A stretch of DNA of 64,000 nucleotides, from assembly GCA_016713425.1 (NCBI GenBank), contig JADJPE010000005.1, forward strand, positions 5,740,501 through 5,804,500, read 5' to 3'. The notes under the pieces were generated by a model, which saw nothing but the letters and a program-made list of their open reading frames with translations, was not told the DNA's origin and did no database searches. Below, piece by piece: positions 1 to 9,534 of the stretch. Position 1 is the stretch's first letter; every line of letters begins with the position of its first letter. The position numbers were made by a program, and so were the translations under genes. The stretch comes from Deltaproteobacteria bacterium. GTDB lineage: Bacteria > Myxococcota > Kuafuiibacteriia > Kuafuiibacteriales > Kuafuiibacteriaceae.

Positions 1-333
1 CCCATCGTCGAGGTCAACCCGCGATTCACCATGGGGCACATCGCGCGCGCGCTCGCTGGGCGCCTCGCCCCCGGGCAGATCGGCGAGTGGCGACACCTTC
101 GCGTGCGTGATCTCAAAGACGCTGGCCTCGCGCCGCCGCCCGTCCTGGCCCAGGAACTCGAGCGCGCCTTTCCGCTGACCCTCGCGCCCGCCGCCCCACG
201 ACGACTCGCCTCCGGGGTCGTGTTCACGAACGACCCCGAACAAGCGACCGCCATCCTCTCCGTCCTCGCAGTGGGGCCCCCATGCATCGAGCACCTGACC
301 GCGATCACATCCCTTGCTTCGCTGACAACGTGA
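1..333 (+). CDS. ATP-grasp domain protein, C-terminal end (5' truncated by window)
   Basis: The frame is open from the first base, so only the last 110 residues are visible. The segment VEVNPRFTMG near the left edge matches the Glu-x-Asn-Pro-Arg metal/nucleotide-binding motif that closes the ATP-grasp active site, and it is followed by the usual helical tail. ATP-grasp enzymes join a carboxylate to an amine or thiol through an acyl phosphate; the substrate cannot be told from this fragment. The last 29 bases overlap the 3' end of aroC on the other strand, so the two genes converge with no room for a conventional terminator between them. An ATP-grasp peptide or amino-acid ligase is the best guess for the full protein. 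Family assignment is fairly safe, specific function unknown. Confidence 0.7.
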   Translation, partial: PIVEVNPRFTMGHIARALAGRLAPGQIGEWRHLRVRDLKDAGLAPPPVLAQELERAFPLTLAPAAPRRLASGVVFTNDPEQATAILSVLAVGPPCIEHLTAITSLASLTT

Positions 334-1444
334 CCCATTCGAGGCGTGACGTTTGTGCGCGAAGCCAGTGATCGGCGAGGACGAGCGCCACCATGGCCTC
401 CGCCATCGGGACAAAGCGAGGCAGCAAACAGGGATCGTGGCGCCCCTTCGTTCTCACCGTCGTCGCTCGGCCGTCTCGGTCGACCGTCGGCTGCTCACGC
501 GAAAGGCTGCTCGTAGGCTTGACCGCGGCCCGCACGACGATCGGCATCCCCGATGAGATCCCGCCCAGCATGCCTCCGTGGCGATTCGTCACCGTTCGAA
601 CCTGACCCGACGCCTCGGTTGTGAAGACGTCGTTGTTCTCGCTCCCTCGAAGCTTGGCGACCCCGAACCCCTCGCCATATTCAACCCCGAGAACCGCGGG
701 AAGACTGAAGAGTCCTTTCGCGAGATCGGCCTTCAACTTGTCGAACACCGGCTCGCCCAATCCAGGCGGGACCCCGGTCGCCACGACCTCAGCCACACCG
801 CCCACGGAATCCTCCGCCTTCTTGAGTTGCTCGATGAGGGCCACCATTTCGAGCGCCACCGCCGCATCCGGGCACCGCACGAGATTGGGCCCGCCGTCCG
901 GCAACTGCTCGACCATTGTCAGGGACACAGCCGCCGGATCTTCGATGTGCGCGACGAGCGACCCTATCTGCCGAACATAGCCGACCACTCGCCCCCCGAA
1001 GGCCTCACCGATCAGCTTCTTCGCGACCGCGCCCGCAGCCACACGGGCCGCCGTTTCTCGCGCGCTCGCACGCCCACCGCCGCGGTGATCACGAACGCCG
1101 TACTTCGCCTCGTACGTGTAGTCCGCGTGCCCGGGTCGATAGGTCGACGCGAGGTTCGCATAATCTCGCGAACGTTGATCCCGGTTTCGAATTTCGATGG
1201 CAATACTCGTACCCGTCGTGCGTCCCTCGAACACACCGCTCAAGATTTGAGCCTCATCCGGCTCATCGCGTTGGGTCACGAGATGGCTCTGCCCCGGGCG
1301 ACGGCGCGCGAGATCGACCGCGAGATCCGCCTCCGTCAGCGCCAAACCGGCCGGGCAGCCATCGATGATCACCACGTTCCCGTGCCCGTGAGACTCACCG
1401 GCGGTCGTGATTCGAAAAACAGAGCCGAACGTATTCCCCGCCAT
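305..1444 (-). CDS. aroC: Chorismate synthase
   Basis: Catalyses the last shikimate-pathway step, anti-elimination of phosphate from EPSP to give chorismate, using reduced FMN in the cytoplasm. The 379-residue protein has the family marks in order: GESHG near residue 18, the RPGQS segment, the GRASARET signature (about 125-132), SGMPIVVRAAVKPTSS, and the FMN-site KGRHDP near the C-terminus. Length is close to the usual 350-390. The ATG is preceded by GGGAGAAG at good spacing. It begins 34 bases after the stop of the 2025-residue gene and may be co-transcribed with it; no promoter is evident in the gap. Its 3' end overlaps the convergent ATP-grasp gene by 29 bases. Confidence 0.97.
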   Translation of the reverse strand: MAGNTFGSVFRITTAGESHGHGNVVIIDGCPAGLALTEADLAVDLARRRPGQSHLVTQRDEPDEAQILSGVFEGRTTGTSIAIEIRNRDQRSRDYANLASTYRPGHADYTYEAKYGVRDHRGGGRASARETAARVAAGAVAKKLIGEAFGGRVVGYVRQIGSLVAHIEDPAAVSLTMVEQLPDGGPNLVRCPDAAVALEMVALIEQLKKAEDSVGGVAEVVATGVPPGLGEPVFDKLKADLAKGLFSLPAVLGVEYGEGFGVAKLRGSENNDVFTTEASGQVRTVTNRHGGMLGGISSGMPIVVRAAVKPTSSLSREQPTVDRDGRATTVRTKGRHDPCLLPRFVPMAEAMVALVLADHWLRAQTSRLEWVTLSAKQGM

Positions 1445-1478
1445 ACTCTTCTCCCGAGCCTCGCCCGAGGAGGCTTGC

Positions 1479-4400
1479 TCAGCTTACCGCATCGTCCGTC
1501 TTCGGCCCAGCGACGCGCGGACCTACGTTCGCGGCCCGGGCGTCGTCCACGCCCTCGCGCGCGCCCACCGAGGTCGTCGAAAGCGCCTGAGCGGCAGGCA
1601 GAGCGGCGGAGGTCGGCAAGGTTCTGGTTCGGGCGACAAAGGCCTTCGCTTCGCCTGCGTTCGGCTCTGCGTTCGGCTCCGCCTGCGCTTTCGTCGCTTG
1701 CGTGGGCTTCGTCGCTTTCGTCGGCTTCGTCGTTTTCGTCGGCTTCCTCGCTCTCGTCGGCTTCGCCTGCTTCGCCTGCTTCGCCTTGTCACGATGCTTG
1801 AGGACCATCCGCGTCGCAACCCATGTAGTGGCGATGCCAAGCACAGCAGCCTTCGTCGGGCTGAGAAGAGCGCCTCCGCCGCGACCGATCCAGCGGAGTT
1901 GCGACGCGGCATCGAGCACACGCGCCTGCCGCGCGAACCCGCGAACCTCTGAAAGCGGGACGTCTCGGAAATGCTCCGCGATGTCCGCGATCAGCGTCGC
2001 GTACCTCTTGAGGTTCGCCGGCAGCTGCGCCTCCAACGTCGCCGGGTTCTCGAAATGGGCACGAATGCCATGCAAGAGCTCGCTGTTTCGAATGGGAATT
2101 CGGTCCACCCCCAGATGTTCCATCCCCCCAAAAGCCCACTCCGTCACCGCGCCTGCATCCTCCGCGAGCGCGCGCAACGAGATGTCCGGCCGCCGGAACG
2201 GGACTCGGCGAACTCGAAGCTCAGCGGGAAGTTTCTGCGCCTCGTCATAGAGCGCGCGCAGCATCGTCTTTCGATGCGCGCCGACCATCCCCAGACGTTC
2301 CGCCAACTCGACCGGGATCTTGCCGTCTCGACAGTTCGCGAGGTCGATGAACGCCTGCACGCCGACGCGAACGGGCGGGAACTCCTTCCCGCCCGACTGG
2401 AGCGTGACCTCCAAGACTCCAGGCGCACCGTTTCGATGAGCGACGCCTCTAATGAAGCTGAGGATGTGCTCGTCGAGCGCGCCCGCGCCCGCGACGTCAT
2501 TCGGCGCTGCGCCGAGGTTGACGTATCGCGTCGGCCCCGCACGTCGCGCGGCCTCCCGCATCCCAGCGACCGGGCGGAGGAAAAGACTCCCCGGCTCGAG
2601 CACGGCATCCACTGCGGCCCCGGTCCGACGAAATGCGCCGGCGGCCCAGCGCCGCACGGCACTCGCCTCAGGCGCGGAAGCCTCGAGGACCCCCCGCGCA
2701 ACCTGTTCCGCCGGCTCCGCCGTATACCCAGCCATTTCTACGACGGAATACGGCCGCCTCCGCGTCCACTGCTGTCGAGCGGCGTGAGCCATCCCAGCGC
2801 CGGCCATCCACATGAACGGGAGATAGGGCACGCTCTTTCCGAGCGCGACGTCGAGATTCCCGCGCTGAAGCTCATAGCCAATGTCGAGCCCAAACCCAGT
2901 GGGCGAGCTGAACGCCGTGAACATCGCCAACAGGTCGAGCCACCTTCGCCACGTCGTCTCCAAGTCGCCGTGGGCCTCTTCCCGCTCGAGCGGCGTCTCT
3001 GCGACATGTCCTTTGACCAGCGCCTTCGCCGACTGGACGGCTGGCGACACCCACAGATCGTAGCCGATCAGCGTCGACATCATATGCTGAAAGAGCACGT
3101 AGCTCGCGATCGACGTCTGCCACACGCGCGTCGGGCTGAAGTTCTTCGCCCGCGTGGCCCACCCAGTGTCCCGCCACGGGATGCGATGTCCAGCCGCCGC
3201 AAAGACTTCGTCGAACGAACTGAAGAGGGGTTTCGTCGCCACCACATTCTCGAGCGGACCGTCGACCCGCAGGTTCGCCGGCGCATGACCCAGGATCTCA
3301 TCGAAGTCCAAGAACTCCATTTGGTGCGTAGAGCCGAGACCCATCACGGCCTGGAAGAGGATCGTCCGGAGCGCCTTGCCTTCGCTGGTCGTCTGAATCT
3401 CTCGCCCCAAATCCACGACCTTGCCGCTCCGAGCCGCGGCACGTAAGAGCTTACCTGCGCGATCGAGTTCGGTCGCGAGCTCAGGCGAATCGCTCCGGTA
3501 TGCCTTCGCGGTGTCATCCGCGATCGAGGCCGCCGCCTCGAGCAGCGGTCCATGGATGCGTGACTCTCGAATCGGGCCCATCTTGTCAGCGTCGATGAGA
3601 CCCTTTTGGAGGGCGAAAGAGCGCAAAAACGGCGCCAGTTCCGTGCCGTCGAGCCCCACGAGGCGCGTCACCAGTTCCTTCGCCGATGCCGCATCACGGC
3701 CACCGATCGCGCTTCGGAAGAGGTTCTTGTTCCCCGGCAGGTCGCGGAGCGCCGCCTGAAAGATGAGCCGCGCTTGATCGTTCTCCGACTCCGTCAACTT
3801 GCACTTCGGGTTCATTCCGGATCGCCGCGCCGTCACGTTTGGCGAATCCCACGGCGCCAGACGTCCGGCTTCCATCTCCTCCGCAACGCGCAGAAGAAGC
3901 GCTCGACTCTTCTTTTCTCCCGGCAACTTCGACGGCATTCCGGTCGTCAGCGTTTGAAGCGTGCTCCGACCGATGAAGTCGGGATAGTGAGCGAGCACGT
4001 AGCGAATGATCTGTGGCCCGACCGACGACAGCCTCGACACTCGCTCAGGGTCGGGCGAATCCGTTCCTGGCGCTTTGACCGACAAGTCCTGCTTCAGTCC
4101 TTTTTCGTTCATCTCGAGCTTGAGCGCCAAGAGCGCCCAATCGTCGAACGCGTTGAACAAAACCCCGTCGTCGCCGAAATTCGGCAACAAGAAGAGGTGA
4201 TGAGTCGCGGAAATCGCTGCCCGTTCGAGTCTCGCAACACCGCCCCGGGCTTTCTCGCGACGCTCCGTCTGAAAGACCTCGGCGCCCATGATGAAGAGTT
4301 GCTTCACGCGCTCGGCCGCGAGCTCGAGCTCAGCATCGCGTGGCGTCGAGCGAATCGAATGCTCCGCAACGCGAAGTCGACCACCTCGGATCGCCTCGTC

Positions 4401-7400
4401 CACTCGATCAAGGAGCGGCGCGTCGAGTTCGAATCGGTCCAAGAATCGTTTCGCCGTGAGTGCCGTCGATAGTCGGAGTTCCTCGTGCCTCGAGAGCGCA
4501 TCTCGGTAGCGCGCCGCGATCGTCGCTCGCAGATTCGAGATCGCCTTGACGTCGGAGGCCTCGAGCTGCGCTCCTGATCTCGGCCGCCCCGCCCCGGAGG
4601 ACGATGAGAGTTTGAGCGCATCGACGACGATCTCCTTGGCCTTCAGCAGGGGATCTCGAAAGGCGAGGAGTGGATCATTCTTTCGACCATGAGCGCGAAC
4701 GGCGGCGTCGGGGCGAACGAAAGGTGCTGCGTTCGCGCGCACCGCCGCCACCACGTGCCGAAGCTCACCCAAGACGAAATTCACGTCGCGCCCGACATCG
4801 GTTGAACTCGGGACATCGTGGGCAAGATCGGCGAGAACGACCCTACCGTCGCGGATGTACTCCGCGACGCGCGTCCACCGCGCATACGCCTGGTTCTCGG
4901 CCTGTTCGCCGGTCATCCGTCCGAAACGAAGATCACGGAGATCGAGAACGTCCTGCTCACCGAGATGACGCGAGATCACGCCTTCTGCATTTATCGGGGG
5001 CTTCGTCTCGCGGAATCGAGAAAGAAGCAGCTTCAGCGCGACCGTTGGATCATAGAGCGTTACATCCGAGAGGCCTCGTTTCAGCGGATTCAGCGACGGC
5101 TTCAAACTACGCGACGCAGAGGGAAGCGCGTACGGTATGAGTCGGGTGAGGGTGTTGATCTTGGCGGGCACGCTTCGCTCGAGGCCCGGACTGTAGAAGG
5201 CCAACGGTTCCTTCGAAATGAGCACCCGCGCGCCCAAAATGCCTCCGATATTCTCCGGCGTAAGAGGCAAGACTTGCACACCGGTGCCGCTGGCGATCGA
5301 GGGCCGTCGGGGCCCGACCTTTGGCGCGCCGCCATCCAGAGCTTCCCGGTGCCATCGCTCGATGTCGCGCTCCGCGGCACGCAAGGCCGCGCGATCGACT
5401 CCGGCTTCGGTCGCGAAATGCAGGGCCTCCGCGAAGCGAGCCGGAAACTCGCTGTCCGCCGGCCCCAAGTCGACCCCTTTCTCGGCGAGATAGGCTTGCA
5501 TCAGCCGCACGGGGTTGGCGCGACCGCCCCTCGCCCGGTGCACCTGGAAAACCGGGTTGCGGAGAATAAGGCCGCCAAGGATCTCATCATCCACGTTCAT
5601 GAGCCGCGCGGTTGTCCCCATGAGCGCCCGAAACGATGCGCTATCCACGCGGAAAAGCCCCTCGCCGTCGGGCTGGAGCTGTGCAAGCTGCGTTGCCGTG
5701 GCATCATCCACGCTCCCATAGCTGACGCTCGGAGAAAGCAGCCCATTCAGGACGAGCATTCGCTGCAGAAGCGCAAGCGTCGAACGTTCGCTCGCATCAA
5801 GCGTCTTGCCCGGCAAGAGTGATATCGTGACTTCCTTCGCGTCGCCGGAGAGGAGAACGTCTCGAACCGCCGCCGGAATCGGGTGCATTCGGTCAAGCAG
5901 CCGTACGCGGTGAAGGAGATCGATCAGCGACTGTCGGCGCTCAGCCGGAACGCCTACCCGTCCAAATGCTTCCTGAAGCTTTCCCACCGGCTCCTGGCGA
6001 ACCGCGGCGCGAACCGTGGCCTCCTCGAGCCCACGAGAAGCCTCGGGGCTTTCGAAGAACAGACTCTTCGTCTTCGCGCCAAGAAACGGGAGGAGCGGAC
6101 GAAGCAGTTCATCGATGCGCGATCGGGAGCGTCCCGCCAACTCGTCGAAAAGGGCTTTCGCCGCGATCGAGAATCGCGCCGAGACGACCGCTTGAGCCTG
6201 CTTGATGTCCGTTTCGCTGACAGAAACGCCTGGGTCTGCCTCGAAATAGAGGCCCTGCTGAGACGCTTTCGCGTGACAATGCACCCGCCCTTCGCGGACG
6301 GCGTCGAGAACCTTAGCGTGAACCGGTTCGCCGACCTTCGCAGAGAGCTTGCCGTCCTCGAGTTCGAAATGAATGGGCGTCAGCCCGTCAGCGACGGGGT
6401 CCGGGACGTCCGCTCGCGCAAGGAGGCGCTGCGCTGTCTCCCTGAGTTCGCCGCCCTCGTAGGTCCCCGCGGCATCGAGGTCGCCCACCGAAAGATCAGA
6501 CCGCCCTAGAATCCGGAAGAACTTGGAAGCCTCGGCCGCCGGGCCGCCGATGTCCAAGTCATGCGCAAGGGCAGTGGCCGCAAGAATATCGTGGGACGGT
6601 ACGTAGAGCGAAAGAAGCGCCGCTCGCGCCGCGATCCGCATCTCAGGCGTCCAGCCGGGGAACATTGCGTCGAACTTCGCCTGATGCGGCGCGCAAAGCG
6701 CTTCCTCGAACGCGTGGTCGAGAACCATGTCCAGCGCTTGATTCATTTCGGCCGGCGAGGCCTGGCCGCCGGTCGCCTGCGCAAGGACTTCTTGAAGGCG
6801 CACCCTTCTTCGCTCGATCCGCGCACTCAAGGACTCGTCTTCATCGGGGGGCATCGGGCCCGTCGCCGCCTCGAGCATCTTGTCGAGCAGCGCCAACGTC
6901 GTGAGATCGGTAAGTGCGAGTTTCAGGGAAGCTTCGAGCTCACGCGTCAGGATGCCCTCGAAGAGCGCAAGTCGATCTTGCTTCCTCGCTTCATCAAAGA
7001 CGCGCGCCGCATAGGCGTCGCGCGCTTCGTCCGTCTTCGCCTCGATCCCAAGCGCACGTCCGAAAGTAGCCAGGAGTGCCGCTTGCGCCGCCCGATGCTC
7101 GAAGGTATCAGCAGCCCGAGCGACGTCCAGACTGCTGATCTCGCGGTCGCCAATCTTGGCCAAGACCTGCCGGGGCAAAGCAGTCTCGTCGCGCGCGACC
7201 GACCGCACGCCCTGGGCGCCCAGCGCTCGATCTTCAACCGCACCCACCGCCGGGGCCGCTGAGACAAAGGCATCGTGCGCGAGCCGGACATCGGACGTTG
7301 ACGTCGGCAAAACGGAATTCGTCGCGCGCGCATCCGAGGTCGTCCGCGGCGCTCCCGACCTCGTCGCCCGCGCATCCGACGTTGTACGCGGCGCACCCGA

Positions 7401-7556
7401 CTTCGTCGTCGACTCAGCCGACGGCCTCGTCAACGTCGTCAACGCATCGGGCATCGAGGTCAAAGAATCCGCCGGCTCAGGTAAGGCGGAGTCGGGACCC
7501 GTCGACAGATGTGCAGAATGCTTGCCTGCATCCGGTCCCGAAGCCGTCAGTGCCAT
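1479..7556 (-). CDS. Giant protein of unknown function (about 2025 aa) with C-terminal membrane segments and Lys/Thr-rich tail
   Basis: I do not recognise this protein. The ATG at 7556 is chosen because GGGGGAG lies just upstream; a TTG seven codons earlier gives a longer frame. The first 100 residues are Ser/Thr/Ala-rich with an imperfect tandem repeat of SGAPRTTSDARAT. A stretch near residue 130 (VLAKIGDREISSLDVARA) faintly resembles the opening of SurA/parvulin chaperone domains, which is speculative. The bulk is alpha-helical, Arg/Leu/Ala-rich. Hydrophobic segments lie near residues 1480-1500, 1545-1560, 1575-1590 and 1905-1920, followed by a low-complexity tail of KPTK/KQAK units. No N-terminal signal peptide is seen. 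Position after an OmpH/Skp-like gene and before aroC suggests, at most, an envelope-associated role. Codon use looks like its neighbours. Confidence 0.75.
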   Translation of the reverse strand: MALTASGPDAGKHSAHLSTGPDSALPEPADSLTSMPDALTTLTRPSAESTTKSGAPRTTSDARATRSGAPRTTSDARATNSVLPTSTSDVRLAHDAFVSAAPAVGAVEDRALGAQGVRSVARDETALPRQVLAKIGDREISSLDVARAADTFEHRAAQAALLATFGRALGIEAKTDEARDAYAARVFDEARKQDRLALFEGILTRELEASLKLALTDLTTLALLDKMLEAATGPMPPDEDESLSARIERRRVRLQEVLAQATGGQASPAEMNQALDMVLDHAFEEALCAPHQAKFDAMFPGWTPEMRIAARAALLSLYVPSHDILAATALAHDLDIGGPAAEASKFFRILGRSDLSVGDLDAAGTYEGGELRETAQRLLARADVPDPVADGLTPIHFELEDGKLSAKVGEPVHAKVLDAVREGRVHCHAKASQQGLYFEADPGVSVSETDIKQAQAVVSARFSIAAKALFDELAGRSRSRIDELLRPLLPFLGAKTKSLFFESPEASRGLEEATVRAAVRQEPVGKLQEAFGRVGVPAERRQSLIDLLHRVRLLDRMHPIPAAVRDVLLSGDAKEVTISLLPGKTLDASERSTLALLQRMLVLNGLLSPSVSYGSVDDATATQLAQLQPDGEGLFRVDSASFRALMGTTARLMNVDDEILGGLILRNPVFQVHRARGGRANPVRLMQAYLAEKGVDLGPADSEFPARFAEALHFATEAGVDRAALRAAERDIERWHREALDGGAPKVGPRRPSIASGTGVQVLPLTPENIGGILGARVLISKEPLAFYSPGLERSVPAKINTLTRLIPYALPSASRSLKPSLNPLKRGLSDVTLYDPTVALKLLLSRFRETKPPINAEGVISRHLGEQDVLDLRDLRFGRMTGEQAENQAYARWTRVAEYIRDGRVVLADLAHDVPSSTDVGRDVNFVLGELRHVVAAVRANAAPFVRPDAAVRAHGRKNDPLLAFRDPLLKAKEIVVDALKLSSSSGAGRPRSGAQLEASDVKAISNLRATIAARYRDALSRHEELRLSTALTAKRFLDRFELDAPLLDRVDEAIRGGRLRVAEHSIRSTPRDAELELAAERVKQLFIMGAEVFQTERREKARGGVARLERAAISATHHLFLLPNFGDDGVLFNAFDDWALLALKLEMNEKGLKQDLSVKAPGTDSPDPERVSRLSSVGPQIIRYVLAHYPDFIGRSTLQTLTTGMPSKLPGEKKSRALLLRVAEEMEAGRLAPWDSPNVTARRSGMNPKCKLTESENDQARLIFQAALRDLPGNKNLFRSAIGGRDAASAKELVTRLVGLDGTELAPFLRSFALQKGLIDADKMGPIRESRIHGPLLEAAASIADDTAKAYRSDSPELATELDRAGKLLRAAARSGKVVDLGREIQTTSEGKALRTILFQAVMGLGSTHQMEFLDFDEILGHAPANLRVDGPLENVVATKPLFSSFDEVFAAAGHRIPWRDTGWATRAKNFSPTRVWQTSIASYVLFQHMMSTLIGYDLWVSPAVQSAKALVKGHVAETPLEREEAHGDLETTWRRWLDLLAMFTAFSSPTGFGLDIGYELQRGNLDVALGKSVPYLPFMWMAGAGMAHAARQQWTRRRPYSVVEMAGYTAEPAEQVARGVLEASAPEASAVRRWAAGAFRRTGAAVDAVLEPGSLFLRPVAGMREAARRAGPTRYVNLGAAPNDVAGAGALDEHILSFIRGVAHRNGAPGVLEVTLQSGGKEFPPVRVGVQAFIDLANCRDGKIPVELAERLGMVGAHRKTMLRALYDEAQKLPAELRVRRVPFRRPDISLRALAEDAGAVTEWAFGGMEHLGVDRIPIRNSELLHGIRAHFENPATLEAQLPANLKRYATLIADIAEHFRDVPLSEVRGFARQARVLDAASQLRWIGRGGGALLSPTKAAVLGIATTWVATRMVLKHRDKAKQAKQAKPTRARKPTKTTKPTKATKPTQATKAQAEPNAEPNAGEAKAFVARTRTLPTSAALPAAQALSTTSVGAREGVDDARAANVGPRVAGPKTDDAVS

Positions 7557-7838
7557 CTTCAACTCCCCCGGCCGCAACCCGGCCCTCGAGCCGGCGCGTC
7601 ACCGGCCTCGCGCATTCTTCGGACCCATTATCGACCATCCAGGTTCTCGCGTTGCCACCACTTTGTCGATTCTTGGTCGGTGCAATAGGCCGCTCCCAGC
7701 GGGCGAGGTGATGGCCCGCACAAACGAACGAACCCAGCCACCCTTTCAAGGACCGACGTTCGGGATGTCTGGTCTCGCGAAGGCTTGGGGAGAAATGACA
7801 CGAGGCGTGAGGAGAGAAGGCGGCCGGACGGACGAAGC
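7557..7838. other. Intergenic region between the skp-like gene and the giant gene
   Basis: 282 bases with no gene I can support. On the minus strand a GATAAT hexamer at 7627-7632 could be a -10 element for the giant gene, but I see no convincing -35 at 16-18 bases. No U-tract terminator is visible downstream of the skp-like gene. Confidence 0.4.
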
Positions 7839-8369
7839 TTACTTGTGCTTCGCGTTGTACTTGCGAATCACTTCATTGGTGAGATCAAGGTGAGGTTTCG
7901 CGAAAAGGAGCCGGGCGTCGGTCGACTCGAGGATCATGGTGTAGCCGCCCTCGCGCCCTATCTGCTCGATCACCTTGCGCATCTTGGCGGTGATGGCCGA
8001 CAGTTCCTTCTGCTCGATACCTTGGAGTTCCTGCTGCTCCTTCATCATCGTCTGCTGGAGCTCGATGAGCTTCTGCTGAAACTCCGTTCTTTGCTTGCGT
8101 GTAGCGGCGTCGTCCTTCTTGACGACCGACTGCTTTTCCAAGGCATCGCGAAGCGCTTTCAGCTCAGCTTCCTTGGGTTCGATGGCCTTCTTCTTCTCGT
8201 CGATCTTCTTCTGCAAGGAAGCTTGGGCCCGCTTCCCTTCCTCGACTTCAACCACCGCCCGCTGCAAATTCACGTAGCCGATCAGCGGCTTCTCCGCGTG
8301 TGCCCAGCGACCACCGAGCAGCCCCGTAAAAACCAACATCAATCCTAGTATGCGCATCCGGTAAGGCAT
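7839..8369 (-). CDS. OmpH/Skp-family periplasmic chaperone
   Basis: Skp-family proteins are trimeric periplasmic holdases that carry unfolded outer-membrane proteins to the Bam complex. From the ATG at 8369 (preceded by AAGGGGAG, four bases away) the protein has 176 residues. It begins with MPYRMRILGLMLVFTGLLGG and an AHA-like cleavage site, then the family opening IGYVNLQRAV. A long Lys/Glu/Gln-rich coiled coil (about 40-130) forms the tentacles, and a C-terminal segment with ARLLFAKPHLDLTNEVI completes the fold. The size matches Skp (about 160). A TTG six codons upstream gives a longer frame without its own ribosome-binding site. TTGACG at 8417-8422 may be a -35, but the -10 is poor. bamA and lpxD, the usual neighbours of skp, are not in this window. 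Confidence 0.88.
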   Translation of the reverse strand: MPYRMRILGLMLVFTGLLGGRWAHAEKPLIGYVNLQRAVVEVEEGKRAQASLQKKIDEKKKAIEPKEAELKALRDALEKQSVVKKDDAATRKQRTEFQQKLIELQQTMMKEQQELQGIEQKELSAITAKMRKVIEQIGREGGYTMILESTDARLLFAKPHLDLTNEVIRKYNAKHK

Positions 8370-8422
8370 GAGACTCCCCTTCGACACAACAGGCCGCTAA
8401 CGAAGCCGCGCTTCTTCGTCAA

Positions 8423-8441
8423 GCGCCCATCCGTCGGGCGC
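8423..8441 (-). terminator. Candidate hairpin downstream of the DapA-like gene
   Basis: GCGCCC and GGGCGC pair perfectly around a seven-base loop, 43 bases after the stop of the DapA-like gene. There is no clear U-tract, so it may be a weak or Rho-assisted terminator, or a small dispersed repeat: the words GCCCATC and GTCGGGC recur at 16709-16722 and 58669-58685. Confidence 0.4.
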
Positions 8442-8484
8442 CGGATTTTGGACGATACGCAAGCCGCCTTCTTCATCTGACGCT

Positions 8485-9474
8485 TCACATGAGGCCCGAG
8501 ACCTTTAGGACGCTCCTCAGGTTATCCACTTGAGCCTTCGAAAGACTCTCGTAGGGAGGCCGAACGACATTCTGCACTGGGTGCCCAAGCAATTGAAGCG
8601 CGCCCTTGACCAAGGCGGCCGAAACAATGGGGCGCATGGCGGTCGGTGCGAGCGGCCGCCCGGAAACCCGCGCCACGAGCCGACGCCACCCCATCGCCTC
8701 CTCACCCACCTTGGGCGGCCCCAGAAGCTCCGCGGCCGGGTGCACCCGGCTCGAGAGCGCGGTCACCGATTTGCTGTCTTTGTTCCGTACCGCATCGATG
8801 AGCGCCTTCGTCGCGTCCGCCGCGATCAGCGCCACACCACAAACGACCGCCGTCGCGCCGTGATGCGCATCGGTCGCAAAAGTCAGCGAACATCCCGACA
8901 GGACATCGCCCTCTCGATCTCGCATTCGCTTCGACCAACGATCGAACATTTCGCCGGTGCCGCCGGGTACGAACGCGCCGCTGACCCGCGGATGCTTCGC
9001 CAACGTGGACACTTCCTCAGGCGACAGATGATCGACCGCGTTGTCGGGACGGACCACGAGATAGATCCGCCCGGCCTCGTGCGCCCGTCCGACCTTCTCG
9101 ATGTGACGGTAGAGCTCGCGATAGCCGAGTCCCGGCACGCGGTAAGGCCCAACGAGAAGGCCGTTCACGCCCAAAGACGCGGCGCGCCGAACAAGCGTCA
9201 CCGCTTCGGCGCTACTCGCCGCGGAAACGCCAACGAGCAGCCGTTTCTTTCTCGCCACCCGCGCTGCAATGCGATCCAAGATCTCGAGCCGCTCATCGCT
9301 CGACAACAGGACATCCTCGGCCGCCTCCGTCAGCATCGCGATGCCTTCGAAGGGTCGAGCCAAAACATAGTCCGTGAGATGATCGAGCGCGGAACCATCG
9401 ATGTCCCCGCGCGCATCGAACGGCGTCGGAAGCGCCACAAACGTCGACCCAAAGGGAACGCGGTCGCTGGCCAC
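8485..9474 (-). CDS. DapA-fold (DHDPS/NAL superfamily) protein lacking the catalytic residues
   Basis: The 329-residue protein follows the dihydrodipicolinate synthase/N-acetylneuraminate lyase TIM-barrel pattern: STFVALPTPFD at the start, SSDERLEILDRI, LLVGVSA, VNGLLVGPYR, and LSPEEVSTLAKHPRVSG. The residues that do the chemistry are missing. The GTTGE pyruvate-binding loop reads LTEAAED (48-54). The Schiff-base lysine (Lys161 in E. coli DapA) aligns with Phe168 in GAFVPGGTGE, and the catalytic tyrosine position holds Val or Leu. It therefore should not form a pyruvate imine. It could be a pseudoenzyme, a regulatory subunit or a lyase with another mechanism. The start is GTG. It lies 60 bases after the H1-like gene, and a hairpin follows. 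This is not a replacement for true dapA. Confidence 0.8.
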   Translation of the reverse strand: MASDRVPFGSTFVALPTPFDARGDIDGSALDHLTDYVLARPFEGIAMLTEAAEDVLLSSDERLEILDRIAARVARKKRLLVGVSAASSAEAVTLVRRAASLGVNGLLVGPYRVPGLGYRELYRHIEKVGRAHEAGRIYLVVRPDNAVDHLSPEEVSTLAKHPRVSGAFVPGGTGEMFDRWSKRMRDREGDVLSGCSLTFATDAHHGATAVVCGVALIAADATKALIDAVRNKDSKSVTALSSRVHPAAELLGPPKVGEEAMGWRRLVARVSGRPLAPTAMRPIVSAALVKGALQLLGHPVQNVVRPPYESLSKAQVDNLRSVLKVSGLM

Positions 9475-9534
9475 TTCGCTCGCACCTTTCTGCCGCGCAT
9501 CGATCGGCGGCTTCGCCCCTTCGAAGCCTCGAGC

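Noticed and set aside
578..1801. A long plus-strand frame of 407 residues over aroC
   Set aside because: Antisense shadow of aroC and the end of the giant gene; no RBS, no recognisable motif.
1971..3446. A 491-residue plus-strand frame over the giant gene
   Set aside because: High-GC antisense shadow with His/Arg-rich composition and no domain.
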